In this document: positions 1-6,161 of the stretch, piece after piece
How the letters are laid out: each line of letters starts with the position of its first letter
Numbering within the stretch: the stretch's first letter is position 1
Source: Paracraurococcus sp049315625
Lineage (GTDB): Bacteria > Pseudomonadota > Alphaproteobacteria > Acetobacterales > Acetobacteraceae
Assembly: GCA_049315625.1 (NCBI GenBank)
Contig: JBMOJU010000151.1
Coordinates: 1-11,389 of the forward strand
Reading direction: 5' to 3'
Length of the DNA: 11,389 nucleotides
Position numbers and translations under genes: made by a program
Notes under the pieces: generated by a model
Databases searched by the model: none
The model's input: only the letters and a program-made list of their open reading frames with translations
What the model was told of the DNA's origin: nothing

Positions 1-772
1 GCCCCGGCAGCAGGTCCAGCAGCAGCGGCGCGCCCGGCTGCCAGTAGGAGCTGGCCTGGAGAATGGCGGGGCCGGAGAGGCCGCGATGGGTGAACAGCAT
101 CGCCTCCCGGAAGCTCGCTGCGCCGGTGCGGGCGATGCTGTCCAGCGCGACGCCGGAGAGCGGACGCATCAGTTCCAGCTCCTCGCCGGCGAAGGTCAGC
201 GGCACCAGGCCGGGGCGCGGCGCGACCAAAGGCAGGCCGAAGCGCCGGGCGATGTCGTGCGCCAGGCCGGTAGCGCCCATCTTCGGGATGGACAGGCCGC
301 CGGTGGCGAGCACCAGCGCCGGCGCCTCGAAGGCGCCGCGGTCGGTCTCGACCCGGAAGCGGTCGGCGCGGGTGACGCCGGTGATGCGGTGGCCGAGGCG
401 AAGGTCGACCTGCGCGGCCGCGGCCTCCGCCAGCAGCATCGCCACGATCTGCCGGGCGGAGCCGTCGCAGAACAGCTGGCCCAGCGTCTTCTCGTGGAAG
501 GCGATCCCGTGCTGCCGCACCAGGGCGATGAAATCCTGCGCCGTGTAGCGGGCCAGCGCGGAGCGGGCGAAATGCGGGTTGGCCGAGAGGAACCGCTCCG
601 GCCGGCAATCCAGGTTGGTGAAGTTGCAGCGGCCGCCGCCGGAGATCAGGATCTTCTTGCCGGCTTCGTCGGCGTGGTCGAGCAGCAGGACGCGACGCCC
701 GCGCCGGCCGGCGGCGATGGCGGCGAACAGCCCGGCGGCGCCGGCGCCGAGGATGATGCAGTCATGGGTCAT
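1..772 (-). CDS. HI0933/YhiN (BaiN-like) family NAD(P)/FAD-dependent oxidoreductase, 3' end beyond window
   Basis: Flavoprotein of the HI0933/YhiN family, predicted cytoplasmic; the physiological substrate is unknown for most members. The first 257 residues are visible. A dinucleotide-binding GAGAAG motif sits at residues 9-14 right after the first beta strand, and the family hallmark SGGGRCNFTN is at residues 44-53. An ATGG motif (residues 156-159) fits the second FAD contact, and THRGLSGPAIL (228-238) is another family-typical stretch. The frame is open to the window edge, so the C-terminus is missing because of the cut and not because of a mutation. The ATG at 772 was chosen because the GxGxxG strand begins at residue 5. 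It lies 12 bp after the stop of the small membrane protein gene, so it is probably the last visible gene of the minus-strand run. The ribosome site is weak (GGGAC directly upstream). Family call is secure; substrate is not assigned. Confidence 0.93.
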   Translation of the reverse strand, partial: MTHDCIILGAGAAGLFAAIAAGRRGRRVLLLDHADEAGKKILISGGGRCNFTNLDCRPERFLSANPHFARSALARYTAQDFIALVRQHGIAFHEKTLGQLFCDGSARQIVAMLLAEAAAAQVDLRLGHRITGVTRADRFRVETDRGAFEAPALVLATGGLSIPKMGATGLAHDIARRFGLPLVAPRPGLVPLTFAGEELELMRPLSGVALDSIARTGAASFREAMLFTHRGLSGPAILQASSYWQPGAPLLLDLLPG

Positions 773-784
773 GTCCCGCGGCTG

Positions 785-1135
785 CTACAGCCGCGAGGCC
801 CAGGAGAGGAAGACCAGGAAGGCGGCGATTCCGGTGAAGACATGCGCCACCAGCAGCCATTCGGCCTTCTTCCGGATGCGCGGCGCCAGCAGCCGCGGCA
901 GCAGGCCGCCGAGCACCGCGGCGCCGAGCAGGATGCCGGCGGCGAGGCCGGGCGGCGCGATCCGCCCCGCCGGCGTGGCGTGCAGCAGCAGGAAGAAGAC
1001 CCAGGCGCCGGCCGCGCCGAAGGCCAGGTGCAGGGTGACGATCCAGGGGCGCCGGGCGCGGACCAGGTACTGGAACCCGACCAGCACGCCGAGCGCGACC
1101 GTCGCCAGCAACAGCACCACGGCAAGCGACTTCAT
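785..1135 (-). CDS. Small four-helix integral membrane protein, unknown function
   Basis: A 116-residue hydrophobic protein that I cannot assign to a named family. Hydrophobic segments lie at about residues 3-23, 33-51, 63-82 and 93-112, giving a likely four-helix inner-membrane protein with short loops. A basic stretch, RIRKK at 86-90, precedes the last helix and may face the cytoplasm. Histidines fall within or near helices 2 and 4 (H36, H52, H98), which would allow haem or metal binding, but no recognised motif supports this. The ATG at 1135 is preceded by GGAGG with about an 11-nt spacer. The gene lies 36 bp after the desaturase/hydroxylase stop and 12 bp before the flavoprotein start, consistent with co-transcription. 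An overlapping frame over the same bases gives an Arg/Cys-rich product and is not credible. Confidence 0.8.
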   Translation of the reverse strand: MKSLAVVLLLATVALGVLVGFQYLVRARRPWIVTLHLAFGAAGAWVFFLLLHATPAGRIAPPGLAAGILLGAAVLGGLLPRLLAPRIRKKAEWLLVAHVFTGIAAFLVFLSWASRL

Positions 1136-1171
1136 GCGGCCAGGACCCTCCGGCAGGACAGGATTCGGAGC

Positions 1172-2110
1172 CTACCGCCCCACCACCGCCCCCGCCATCC
1201 GCCGCATCCCCACCACCTGCTGCCGCCACCACCCACCCGTCGCCAGCGCCTCCGGCTCCTCCAGCGCGCCGGTCGGCGGGAAGACGCCGCGGCGGAAATC
1301 GCCGGTGCCGAACATCCAGTCCCAGACCGGCAGCAGCACCGCGTAGTTCAGCCCATGCGCCCCGGCCGAAAGCGGCGCGTGGTGCAGCCGGTGGAAGCGC
1401 GGGCTGACCAGCAGCCGCTCCCCCAGCCAGCCATAGTCCAGCCGGACATTGGCATGGCTGAGGCTCTCGGCCAGGCGCAGCACCAGCACGATGACCGGGA
1501 ACTGCCCCGGCGGGACGCCGATCAGCAGCGCGATCGCGCCGAACCAGAGCGCCGCCAGCACGTCGTCCATCACGTGGTTGCGGTCGTCGGTCCAGAAGGT
1601 CATCTGCCGCTGCGCATGGTGGATGGCATGCAGCGCCCACCACCAGCGGAAGGCGTGCTGCGCCCGGTGCCGCCAGTACTCGGCGAAATCCAGGATCACC
1701 ACATAGGCGGCGAAGGCCAGCACCGGGTGGTCCCGCAGCAGCGGCACCAGTTCCTCCAGCGTCGGCGGCAGCAGCCCCGCCTCGGTCAGCCAGCCTTCCC
1801 AGGCCGCCTGGGCGGAGGCGAGGAAGACGAAGGCCAGCAGCGGCAGCAACCCGAGCCGGTTGAGGAAGGTATAGACCATGTCGGTCCGCACCGCGCCGCG
1901 CTGCGCCACCGGCTCCACCGGCCGCCAGGCCTCCAGCGGCCGGCAGACCGCCCAGGCGATGGCGATGCCCAGCAGCCCGAACAGCGCGAAATCCAGCCAG
2001 GCATAGGCATCCTCCGCCCAGTCCATCAGCCCGGCGGCATAGAGCACCGGCTGCATGGCGTGTTCGAAGATCCAGCCGGTCGCATCGGCATAGAGCGCGT
2101 CGATCGACAT
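1172..2110 (-). CDS. Sterol desaturase / fatty acid hydroxylase superfamily membrane protein
   Basis: A 312-residue integral membrane di-iron enzyme of the fatty acid hydroxylase/sterol desaturase superfamily; members use O2 to hydroxylate or desaturate lipids at the membrane. The three histidine clusters that hold the iron pair are present: HRAQH (148-152, HX3H), HAIHH (161-165, HX2HH) and HRLHH (240-244, HX2HH), with an extra His at 219 in SHANVRL. Hydrophobic segments lie at about 40-57, 86-102, 128-144 and 185-215. The ATG at 2110 shares its A with the TGA of the upstream deacetylase-like gene (TGATG), so translation is probably coupled. The open frame continues upstream inside that gene, but that extension is Arg/Ala-rich shadow sequence and is rejected. 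The substrate (fatty acid, carotenoid, sterol-like lipid or hopanoid) cannot be read from the sequence. Confidence 0.92.
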   Translation of the reverse strand: MSIDALYADATGWIFEHAMQPVLYAAGLMDWAEDAYAWLDFALFGLLGIAIAWAVCRPLEAWRPVEPVAQRGAVRTDMVYTFLNRLGLLPLLAFVFLASAQAAWEGWLTEAGLLPPTLEELVPLLRDHPVLAFAAYVVILDFAEYWRHRAQHAFRWWWALHAIHHAQRQMTFWTDDRNHVMDDVLAALWFGAIALLIGVPPGQFPVIVLVLRLAESLSHANVRLDYGWLGERLLVSPRFHRLHHAPLSAGAHGLNYAVLLPVWDWMFGTGDFRRGVFPPTGALEEPEALATGGWWRQQVVGMRRMAGAVVGR

Positions 2111-2853
2111 CAGGCCCGCCCCTCGGCCGGCAGCGGCGCGAAGCACAACCCGCGCGCCTGCAGCCCGGCGATGACCTCCTCCAGCACGCCGGCGAAGGGG
2201 TCGCGCCGGCTGCGGATGCCCCAGTGCAGCACCACCACCTCCCCATCCCGGGTGCGCTCGATGGCGCGGCGGGCGAGCTCCTCGTTCGGGTGCTTCGTGC
2301 TGTCCAACTCGTCGCCCCAGAAGCCGTTGGCGGTCCAGCCCTGGTGCCGCAGCCCGCAGGCGCCGGCCAGCGCGATGGCGTTGGGCGTGGTGATGCCGCC
2401 CGGCGCGCGCCACAGCGGCAGCACCCGCGCTTCCGGCGCCAGCTGCCGCAGCCGGTCCATCGGCCGGCGCAGCTCGGCGCAGAGCCCGGCGAGGTCCAGC
2501 ACCGCCTCCCCCTCCTTCCCCCGCGACGCGTAGCGCACCGTCCCCGGCCCCGGATCGGCGCGGAAGTACCAGTGCCGCCAGGTGTGGCTGGCGAAGGCGT
2601 GGCCTTCCGCGGCACGGGCGCGCCAGAACGGCGCCCAGCTGTCGTCCAGCGTCCGGTCGCCGCGATGCGTCGGCTCATCGGCCACGAACAGCGTGGCCAG
2701 CACCTTCCGCCGCTGCAGGATGGTGGCGATCTGCTCGGCCTCCCGCCCCCAGCCGGTATCGATCGTCAGGTACACCGTGCCGCGGCAGGCCGGCTGCGCC
2801 CGCGCCGCCAGCGGCCAGGCGGCCGCCGCGGCCAGCAGCCCCCGGCGCCTCAT
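2110..2853 (-). CDS. Secreted polysaccharide deacetylase-fold protein (CE4/NodB-like) with variant motif 1
   Basis: A 247-residue protein with an N-terminal signal peptide (RRR at 2-4, Ala/Leu core, likely cleavage after the ARA ending at residue 19), so probably periplasmic. The remainder follows the NodB/CE4 pattern: motif 1 is TIDTG (30-34), motif 2 is HTWRH (90-94, the H-S/T-x-x-H metal ligands), motif 3 is RAPGG (149-153), and motif 5 is LH at 209-210. CE4 enzymes remove N- or O-acetyl groups from chitin-like, peptidoglycan or exopolysaccharide sugars. Motif 1 is usually TFDDG; here the second, metal-binding Asp is Thr (position 33), while the catalytic Asp32 remains, so activity or metal use may differ. 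The ATG at 2853 overlaps the stop of the beta-propeller gene (ATGA), and the gene's own stop overlaps the hydroxylase start (TGATG). Fold call is strong; activity is uncertain. Confidence 0.87.
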   Translation of the reverse strand: MRRRGLLAAAAAWPLAARAQPACRGTVYLTIDTGWGREAEQIATILQRRKVLATLFVADEPTHRGDRTLDDSWAPFWRARAAEGHAFASHTWRHWYFRADPGPGTVRYASRGKEGEAVLDLAGLCAELRRPMDRLRQLAPEARVLPLWRAPGGITTPNAIALAGACGLRHQGWTANGFWGDELDSTKHPNEELARRAIERTRDGEVVVLHWGIRSRRDPFAGVLEEVIAGLQARGLCFAPLPAEGRA

Positions 2854-3905
2854 CGGCCGAGCACGCGGCGCCAGACCGCCGGCTGCTGCATCGGTGGCGC
2901 CGCATCGGCGGCAGCGGGAATGGGCTCGGCCGGCGGCGCGGTCTCCGCCATCGGCAGCGGCGGCAGCGGCGTCGCCCGCGGCTGCACGAAGACGCCGTGC
3001 GGGGAGCGGCCGACCGGCACGGTCTCCGCCGTCCCCGTCGCCGGATCGACGATCGCCAGCCGCCCGGTCCAGCGCAGCGTCACCCAGAGCCGGCCCTGCG
3101 GGTCGAAGGCGATGCAGTCCGGCCCGCCCGGCAGCTCCCAATGCGCGCGCGGCTCCAGCGTCTCCGCGTCCAGCACGGTGATGCGGCTGTCGACCCGGCT
3201 GTTCACGTACAGCGACCTGCGGTCGGGCGAGAGGAAGACGGTATGCGCCCCCCGGCCGGCGAAGATGGTGCGCTCCACCTTGCCGTCCGCCGGGTTCACC
3301 ACCGCGACATGGTCGGAGCCCATGATGCCGACCAGCAGCTTGCCGTTGTGCCAGGTGACGCCGGCCGGCTGCGGCCCGACTTCGGCGGTCCAGAGCGGCC
3401 TGTAGGTGACCAGGTCGATCGCCATCAGCCGGCGCGCACCCTGCAGGGTGACGAAGGCGATCCGGCTGTCAGGCGTATAGGCCAGGTGGCTCGGCTTGTC
3501 CGGCACCTTCAGCCGCGCCAGCAGGGTCCGCGTCGCGGCCTCGTAGATGTCGACCTGGTCGCGGCGCAGGCTGGTGACCACCAGCAGCTTGCCGTCCGGG
3601 CTGAGCTCCATGTGGTAGGGGTTGCTGAACTTCTCCCGCCGCGTCACCTCGGCGGTGACGGGGTCGATGAAGATCAGCTCGTTCCCGCCGGCATCGCCGA
3701 CCATGAGCTCGCGCCCATCGCCGGTGAGGATGAGGTGATGCGCCTCCCGCAGCACGGGAATGCGGCGCACCTCCTCCCGCGTCGTGCTCTCCAGCACGCT
3801 GACCGACGCATCGGCACTGTTCAGCACGTAGACGAGGTCGGCCCGGGCCGCGCCGGGCGCGAAGCCCGCCAGACCGAGGTAGAGCGCGAAATGGGCGCGC
3901 CGCAT
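2850..3905 (-). CDS. Secreted YVTN-type beta-propeller repeat protein
   Basis: A 351-residue protein with a signal peptide (MRR start, hydrophobic core, likely cleavage after the ARA ending at residue 22) followed by repeating blades typical of YVTN/lactonase-like seven-bladed propellers. Blade signatures include YVLNSADASVSVL (26-38), NELIFIDPVTAEV (75-87), SPDGKLLVV (102-110), TPDSRIAFVTL (144-154), SPDRRSLYVNSRVDSRITVLD (226-246) and GRLAIVDPATG (281-291). The propeller ends near residue 308. A Pro/Ala-rich tail (about 310-342) and a short basic end follow, possibly a flexible linker. Such propellers act as binding scaffolds or as parts of periplasmic enzyme systems; no enzymatic function can be assigned. 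The ATG at 3905 is preferred over an upstream TTG because it places the signal peptide at the terminus; its ribosome site is weak. The stop overlaps the next start (ATGA). Confidence 0.9.
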   Translation of the reverse strand: MRRAHFALYLGLAGFAPGAARADLVYVLNSADASVSVLESTTREEVRRIPVLREAHHLILTGDGRELMVGDAGGNELIFIDPVTAEVTRREKFSNPYHMELSPDGKLLVVTSLRRDQVDIYEAATRTLLARLKVPDKPSHLAYTPDSRIAFVTLQGARRLMAIDLVTYRPLWTAEVGPQPAGVTWHNGKLLVGIMGSDHVAVVNPADGKVERTIFAGRGAHTVFLSPDRRSLYVNSRVDSRITVLDAETLEPRAHWELPGGPDCIAFDPQGRLWVTLRWTGRLAIVDPATGTAETVPVGRSPHGVFVQPRATPLPPLPMAETAPPAEPIPAAADAAPPMQQPAVWRRVLGR

Positions 3906-3925
3906 GATACTGGCATCCCGCAACA

Positions 3926-3952
3926 GGGCCGGGAAAATTCCCCGCCCGGCCC
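3926..3952 (-). repeat. Stem-loop between msrB and the beta-propeller gene (8-bp stem)
   Basis: GGGCCGGG (3926-3933) pairs with CCCGGCCC (3945-3952) around an 11-nt AT-containing loop. It lies 41 bp after the msrB stop and 21 bp before the beta-propeller ATG. On the minus strand no T-run follows, so a Rho-independent terminator is unlikely; it could attenuate read-through or protect an mRNA end. Confidence 0.35.
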
Positions 3953-3962
3953 TTAAAGGCAA
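3934..3962 (-). promoter_or_regulatory. Weak candidate sigma-70-like promoter for the beta-propeller/deacetylase/hydroxylase genes
   Basis: On the minus strand, TTGCCT (3962-3957) and AATTTT (3939-3934) are spaced by 17 bp, 7 of 12 matches to the sigma-70 consensus, in the only AT-containing stretch of the 87-bp gap after msrB. The -10 lies in the loop of the stem-loop at 3926-3952. Weak match; read-through from msrAB is equally possible. Confidence 0.2.
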
Positions 3963-3992
3963 GCGACGTTCCGTTTAACGCTTTATGGCCGC

Positions 3993-4421
3993 TCAGCCCG
4001 CCGCCGGCTTGAACTGCATGGCAGCGCCGTTCATGCAGAAACGCTGCCCGGTCGGGGGCGGCCCATCCGGGAAGACATGGCCCAGATGGCCGCCGCAATT
4101 GGCGCAATGCACCTCGGTCCGCACCATGAAGAAGCTGCGGTCGGTGGTGGTGCCGACGCCGCCCTCCTCAGGCGCCCAGAAGCTCGGCCAGCCGGTGCCG
4201 CTCTCGAACTTCGTCCCGGCGTCGAACAGCGCGTGGCCGCAGCCGGCGCAGACGAAGCGGCCGGCCCGCTTCTCGGCGTTGAGCGGGCTGGTGCCGGCCC
4301 GCTCCGTGCCGTGCTGGCGGAGCACCCGATAGGCTTCCGGCGACAGCGCGCGGCGCCACTCGGCGTCCGGCTTCTCGACCGGGAAGTTCTCGGCCGGGGT
4401 TTCCTTGCGGAACAGGGACAT
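3993..4421 (-). CDS. msrB: Peptide-methionine (R)-S-oxide reductase MsrB
   Basis: A 142-residue MsrB, the usual length for the single-domain enzyme, with no signal peptide, so cytoplasmic. It reduces the R epimer of methionine sulfoxide in proteins, normally using thioredoxin. Visible signatures are the zinc cysteines in CAGC (58-61) and CANC (106-109), the substrate-pocket motif GTGWPSF (75-81), GHLGHVFPDG (111-120), and the catalytic Cys129 in RFCMNG. The ATG at 4421 was chosen because GAGGA lies 7 nt upstream and the preceding in-frame residues do not resemble the family. It follows msrA by 29 bp on the same strand, so the pair probably forms one transcript that repairs both sulfoxide epimers. 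Confidence 0.97.
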   Translation of the reverse strand: MSLFRKETPAENFPVEKPDAEWRRALSPEAYRVLRQHGTERAGTSPLNAEKRAGRFVCAGCGHALFDAGTKFESGTGWPSFWAPEEGGVGTTTDRSFFMVRTEVHCANCGGHLGHVFPDGPPPTGQRFCMNGAAMQFKPAAG

Positions 4422-4450
4422 GGGTCGTTCCTCGATCTCGGGGCGGCCGG

Positions 4451-5026
4451 TCAGGCCGCCGTGCGCTTCAGCCTGGCGGCGTACAGCTTCCTGAACTTCG
4501 CCACCTTGGGGGCGATCACCACCTGGCAATAGCCGCTCCAGGGCGTCCGCGCGAAATAGTCCTGGTGCTCGGGCTCGCCCGGCCAGTAGCGGTCGAAGGG
4601 TACCAGCTCGGTTACCAGCGTCGCGCCCCAGATGCCTTCGGCGGTGATCTCGGCCATCACCGACTCGGCCACCGCCTGTTGCGCCGCATCGTGGAACAGG
4701 ATGACGGAGCGGTATTGCGGCCCGACATCATTGCCCTGGCGGTCCTTGGTGGTCGGGTCATGGATGGTGAAGAACACCCGCAGCAGGTCGGCGAAGCCGA
4801 TCTCCTTGGGGTCGAAGGTCACCTGGACCACCTCGGCATGGCCGGTGCGCTTGGCGCAGACCTGCTCGTAGGTCGGGTTGGCCACGTGGCCGCCGGCATA
4901 GCCGGAATGCACCTGGGTCACGCCCTTCAGGTCGCGGAACACCGCATCCAGGCACCAGAAGCAACCGCCGCCCAGGGTGGCGACCTCCAGCCCCGACTCC
5001 GCCGCCTGTGTCTCCGTGCCGCTCAT
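4451..5026 (-). CDS. msrA: Peptide-methionine (S)-S-oxide reductase MsrA
   Basis: A 191-residue MsrA that reduces the S epimer of methionine sulfoxide. The active-site motif GCFWC is at 21-25 (catalytic Cys22). Other family signatures are SGYAGG (41-46), YEQVC (53-57), GPQYRSVI (102-109) and EPEHQDYF (151-158). Cys167 in SGYCQVVIAPK is in the position of the resolving cysteine of two-Cys bacterial MsrA enzymes. No signal peptide is seen, so it is cytoplasmic. The ATG at 5026 has GAGGAG about 8 nt upstream. The frame stays open further upstream across the divergent intergenic region and into the opposing glycosyltransferase gene, but that extension has no MsrA character and would remove the intergenic space. 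First gene of the minus-strand arm. Confidence 0.97.
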   Translation of the reverse strand: MSGTETQAAESGLEVATLGGGCFWCLDAVFRDLKGVTQVHSGYAGGHVANPTYEQVCAKRTGHAEVVQVTFDPKEIGFADLLRVFFTIHDPTTKDRQGNDVGPQYRSVILFHDAAQQAVAESVMAEITAEGIWGATLVTELVPFDRYWPGEPEHQDYFARTPWSGYCQVVIAPKVAKFRKLYAARLKRTAA

Positions 5027-5058
5027 CGTCGCTCTCCTCGTTGTCGCCTCAACATAGG

Positions 5059-5077
5059 GCGCCTGCGGGCCAGGCGC
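5059..5077. repeat. Stem-loop in the msrA leader (7-bp stem, 5-nt loop)
   Basis: GCGCCTG (5059-5065) and CAGGCGC (5071-5077) pair perfectly around CGGGC. It lies 33 bp upstream of the msrA ATG and would be in its mRNA leader if transcription starts further upstream. No T-run follows, so it is not a standard intrinsic terminator; effect unknown. Confidence 0.35.
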
Positions 5078-5085
5078 AGCCGGCA

Positions 5086-5098
5086 TCGCAAATTGCGA
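5086..5098. promoter_or_regulatory. TCGCAA-A-TTGCGA dyad, candidate operator (T-N11-A)
   Basis: A perfect 6+1+6 inverted repeat in the divergent intergenic region, 60 bp before the msrA start and 80 bp before the glycosyltransferase start. Its T-N11-A outline with internal symmetry fits the general LysR-type regulator box, but no regulator gene is present in the window to pair it with, and short dyads arise by chance. Operator role is inference. Confidence 0.3.
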
Positions 5099-5177
5099 CC
5101 GTACGGCGGCACATCCCTTGCGCCATAACTTGCGGTAGAACATTCGTCGCATCCTCCCCAGGGTGCCGGAGCCCCGC

Positions 5178-6161
5178 ATGACCGCCGCCCTCAGCATCGC
5201 CGTATTCGCCCGCAACGAAGCCGCCAGCCTGCCGGGATGCCTGGCGGCGCTCGACGCGGCGCTGGAGGGGCTGGAGGCGTCGATCACCGTGGTGCTGAAC
5301 GGCACGACGGATGGCAGCGCCGCGGCGGTGGCGGGCTTCGCCGCGGCCTCGCGGCATCCGCTCCGGCTCTTCGACATTTCCTTCGCCGACAAGTCCAACG
5401 CCTGGAACCAGTATGTCCACGCGCTGGCCCCGCCCGCCGCGCTGCATGTCTTCGTCGACGCCTATGCCACGGTTACTCCTGGCGCCATCCGCGCCCTGGC
5501 GGCGGCGCTCGCGGAAAACCCCTTCGCCCAGGCCGCCGCCGCGCTGCCCTCCTGCGGCCGCAGCGCGCCGGCGCAGCGCGCGCAGATGCGGCGCTCGCCC
5601 TCCCTGCACGGGTCGCTGCATGCCCTGCGCGGCGACTTCCTGGCGCGCATCCGCGCCGCCGGCATCCGCCTGCCGGTCGGCCTCTACCGCGGCGACGGTC
5701 TGATCGGCAGCCTCGTGGTGCACGACCTCGACGCCCTGGCGACTCCGTGGAACACCGACCGCATCGCCCTGGCCGAGGAAGCCACCTGGCGGGTCGCGCC
5801 GCTCTCGCCGCTGCGGCCGCGCGATCTGCGGCGGCTGTGGAACCGCCGAATCCAGCAGGCGCGGGGGCATTTCGAGGACCTCGCCCTCAAGGAATGCATT
5901 TATACGGACAATTTCACCGGACTGCCTTTATTCGCGGATCGAATGGTGGCAGTTTGGTTGAAGCGGAATCCTGAGGCGGTCTCAGGCCGCGCGATATTCC
6001 CTCGGCTGGCACGGACACGCCTGGCAAACCCGCGAACTCCTTCCGCGGTCTTGCTGGAACCAACCGTGGTGCCGGTCGAGCCAGCGCGGGGCTCACGCGA
6101 GCTCCCGCAAGGGGGTGCAGAGGGGGCGACGCCCCCTCTGCCTACCCGGACCGCCGCCTGA
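5178..6161 (+). CDS. GT2-like (GT-A fold) glycosyltransferase with repeat-derived C-terminal tail
   Basis: A 327-residue soluble glycosyltransferase-like protein, probably adding a sugar to a lipid-linked exopolysaccharide unit. GT-A features: the N-terminal nucleotide-binding strand SIAVFARNEAASL (6-18), VVLNGTTDGS (38-47, the GT2 NGSTDGT-type motif), and VFVDAYATVTPGAI (91-104), where Asp94 occupies the first DxD position but the third is Tyr96. It has no clear transmembrane helix. The ATG at 5178 has GGAG 6 nt upstream; a GTG at 5163 is in frame but less well placed. Two oddities: residues about 238-290 use many rare AT-rich codons (ATT, TAT, TTA, ATA, CGA), and about the last 25 residues are encoded by a 25-nt palindrome and its flanks. 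The stop shares a base with the acyltransferase start (TGATG). Substrate unknown. Confidence 0.85.
   Translation: MTAALSIAVFARNEAASLPGCLAALDAALEGLEASITVVLNGTTDGSAAAVAGFAAASRHPLRLFDISFADKSNAWNQYVHALAPPAALHVFVDAYATVTPGAIRALAAALAENPFAQAAAALPSCGRSAPAQRAQMRRSPSLHGSLHALRGDFLARIRAAGIRLPVGLYRGDGLIGSLVVHDLDALATPWNTDRIALAEEATWRVAPLSPLRPRDLRRLWNRRIQQARGHFEDLALKECIYTDNFTGLPLFADRMVAVWLKRNPEAVSGRAIFPRLARTRLANPRTPSAVLLEPTVVPVEPARGSRELPQGGAEGATPPLPTRTAA
6117..6141. repeat. 25-nt near-perfect palindrome inside the 3' end of the first glycosyltransferase gene
   Basis: Arms GCAGAGGGGGCG (6117-6128) and CGCCCCCTCTGC (6130-6141) are exact reverse complements around one A, giving a 10-12 bp stem with a tiny loop. 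Flanks GGGGGT and CTACCC extend the GC-rich block. The element is within coding sequence (residues about 314-322) and ends 19 bp before the TGATG junction. It looks like an extragenic palindromic repeat or a hairpin terminator core caught inside the open frame; no T-run follows. No second copy occurs in this window. Confidence 0.75.

Larger units (their letters stand above)
5027..5177. promoter_or_regulatory. Divergent intergenic region between msrA and the polysaccharide genes
   Basis: This 151-bp space separates the two diverging arms and must hold promoters for both. It contains a stem-loop (5059-5077), a T-N11-A dyad (5086-5098), and a direct repeat CTTGCG at 5117-5122 and 5129-5134. TTGCGC at 5118-5123 could be a plus-strand -35 box, but no good -10 lies 16-18 bp further on. 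I could not define a convincing sigma-70 promoter in either direction. Confidence 0.6.

Noticed and set aside
2113..2413. Longer start for the hydroxylase/desaturase gene
   Set aside because: The extension is read out of frame within the deacetylase-like gene; the TGATG junction at 2110 gives a natural start.
86..2533. A very long plus-strand open frame across five minus-strand genes
   Set aside because: Its product is Gln/Arg/Pro/Gly-rich low-complexity sequence with no domain. It is the antisense shadow expected at this GC content, while the opposite strand encodes recognisable families with coupled starts and stops.
2854..3141. Longer start for the deacetylase-like gene inside the beta-propeller gene
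   Set aside because: The added part is Ala/Arg/Gly-rich and would bury the signal peptide that begins at the ATG at 2853.
3926..3952. Intrinsic terminator after msrB
   Set aside because: The stem is good, but no T-run follows it in the direction of transcription, so it was listed only as a stem-loop.
5027..5398. Longer msrA start reaching into the opposing glycosyltransferase gene
   Set aside because: The added residues have no MsrA similarity, and the ATG at 5026 has a good ribosome site and the family's usual N-terminus.
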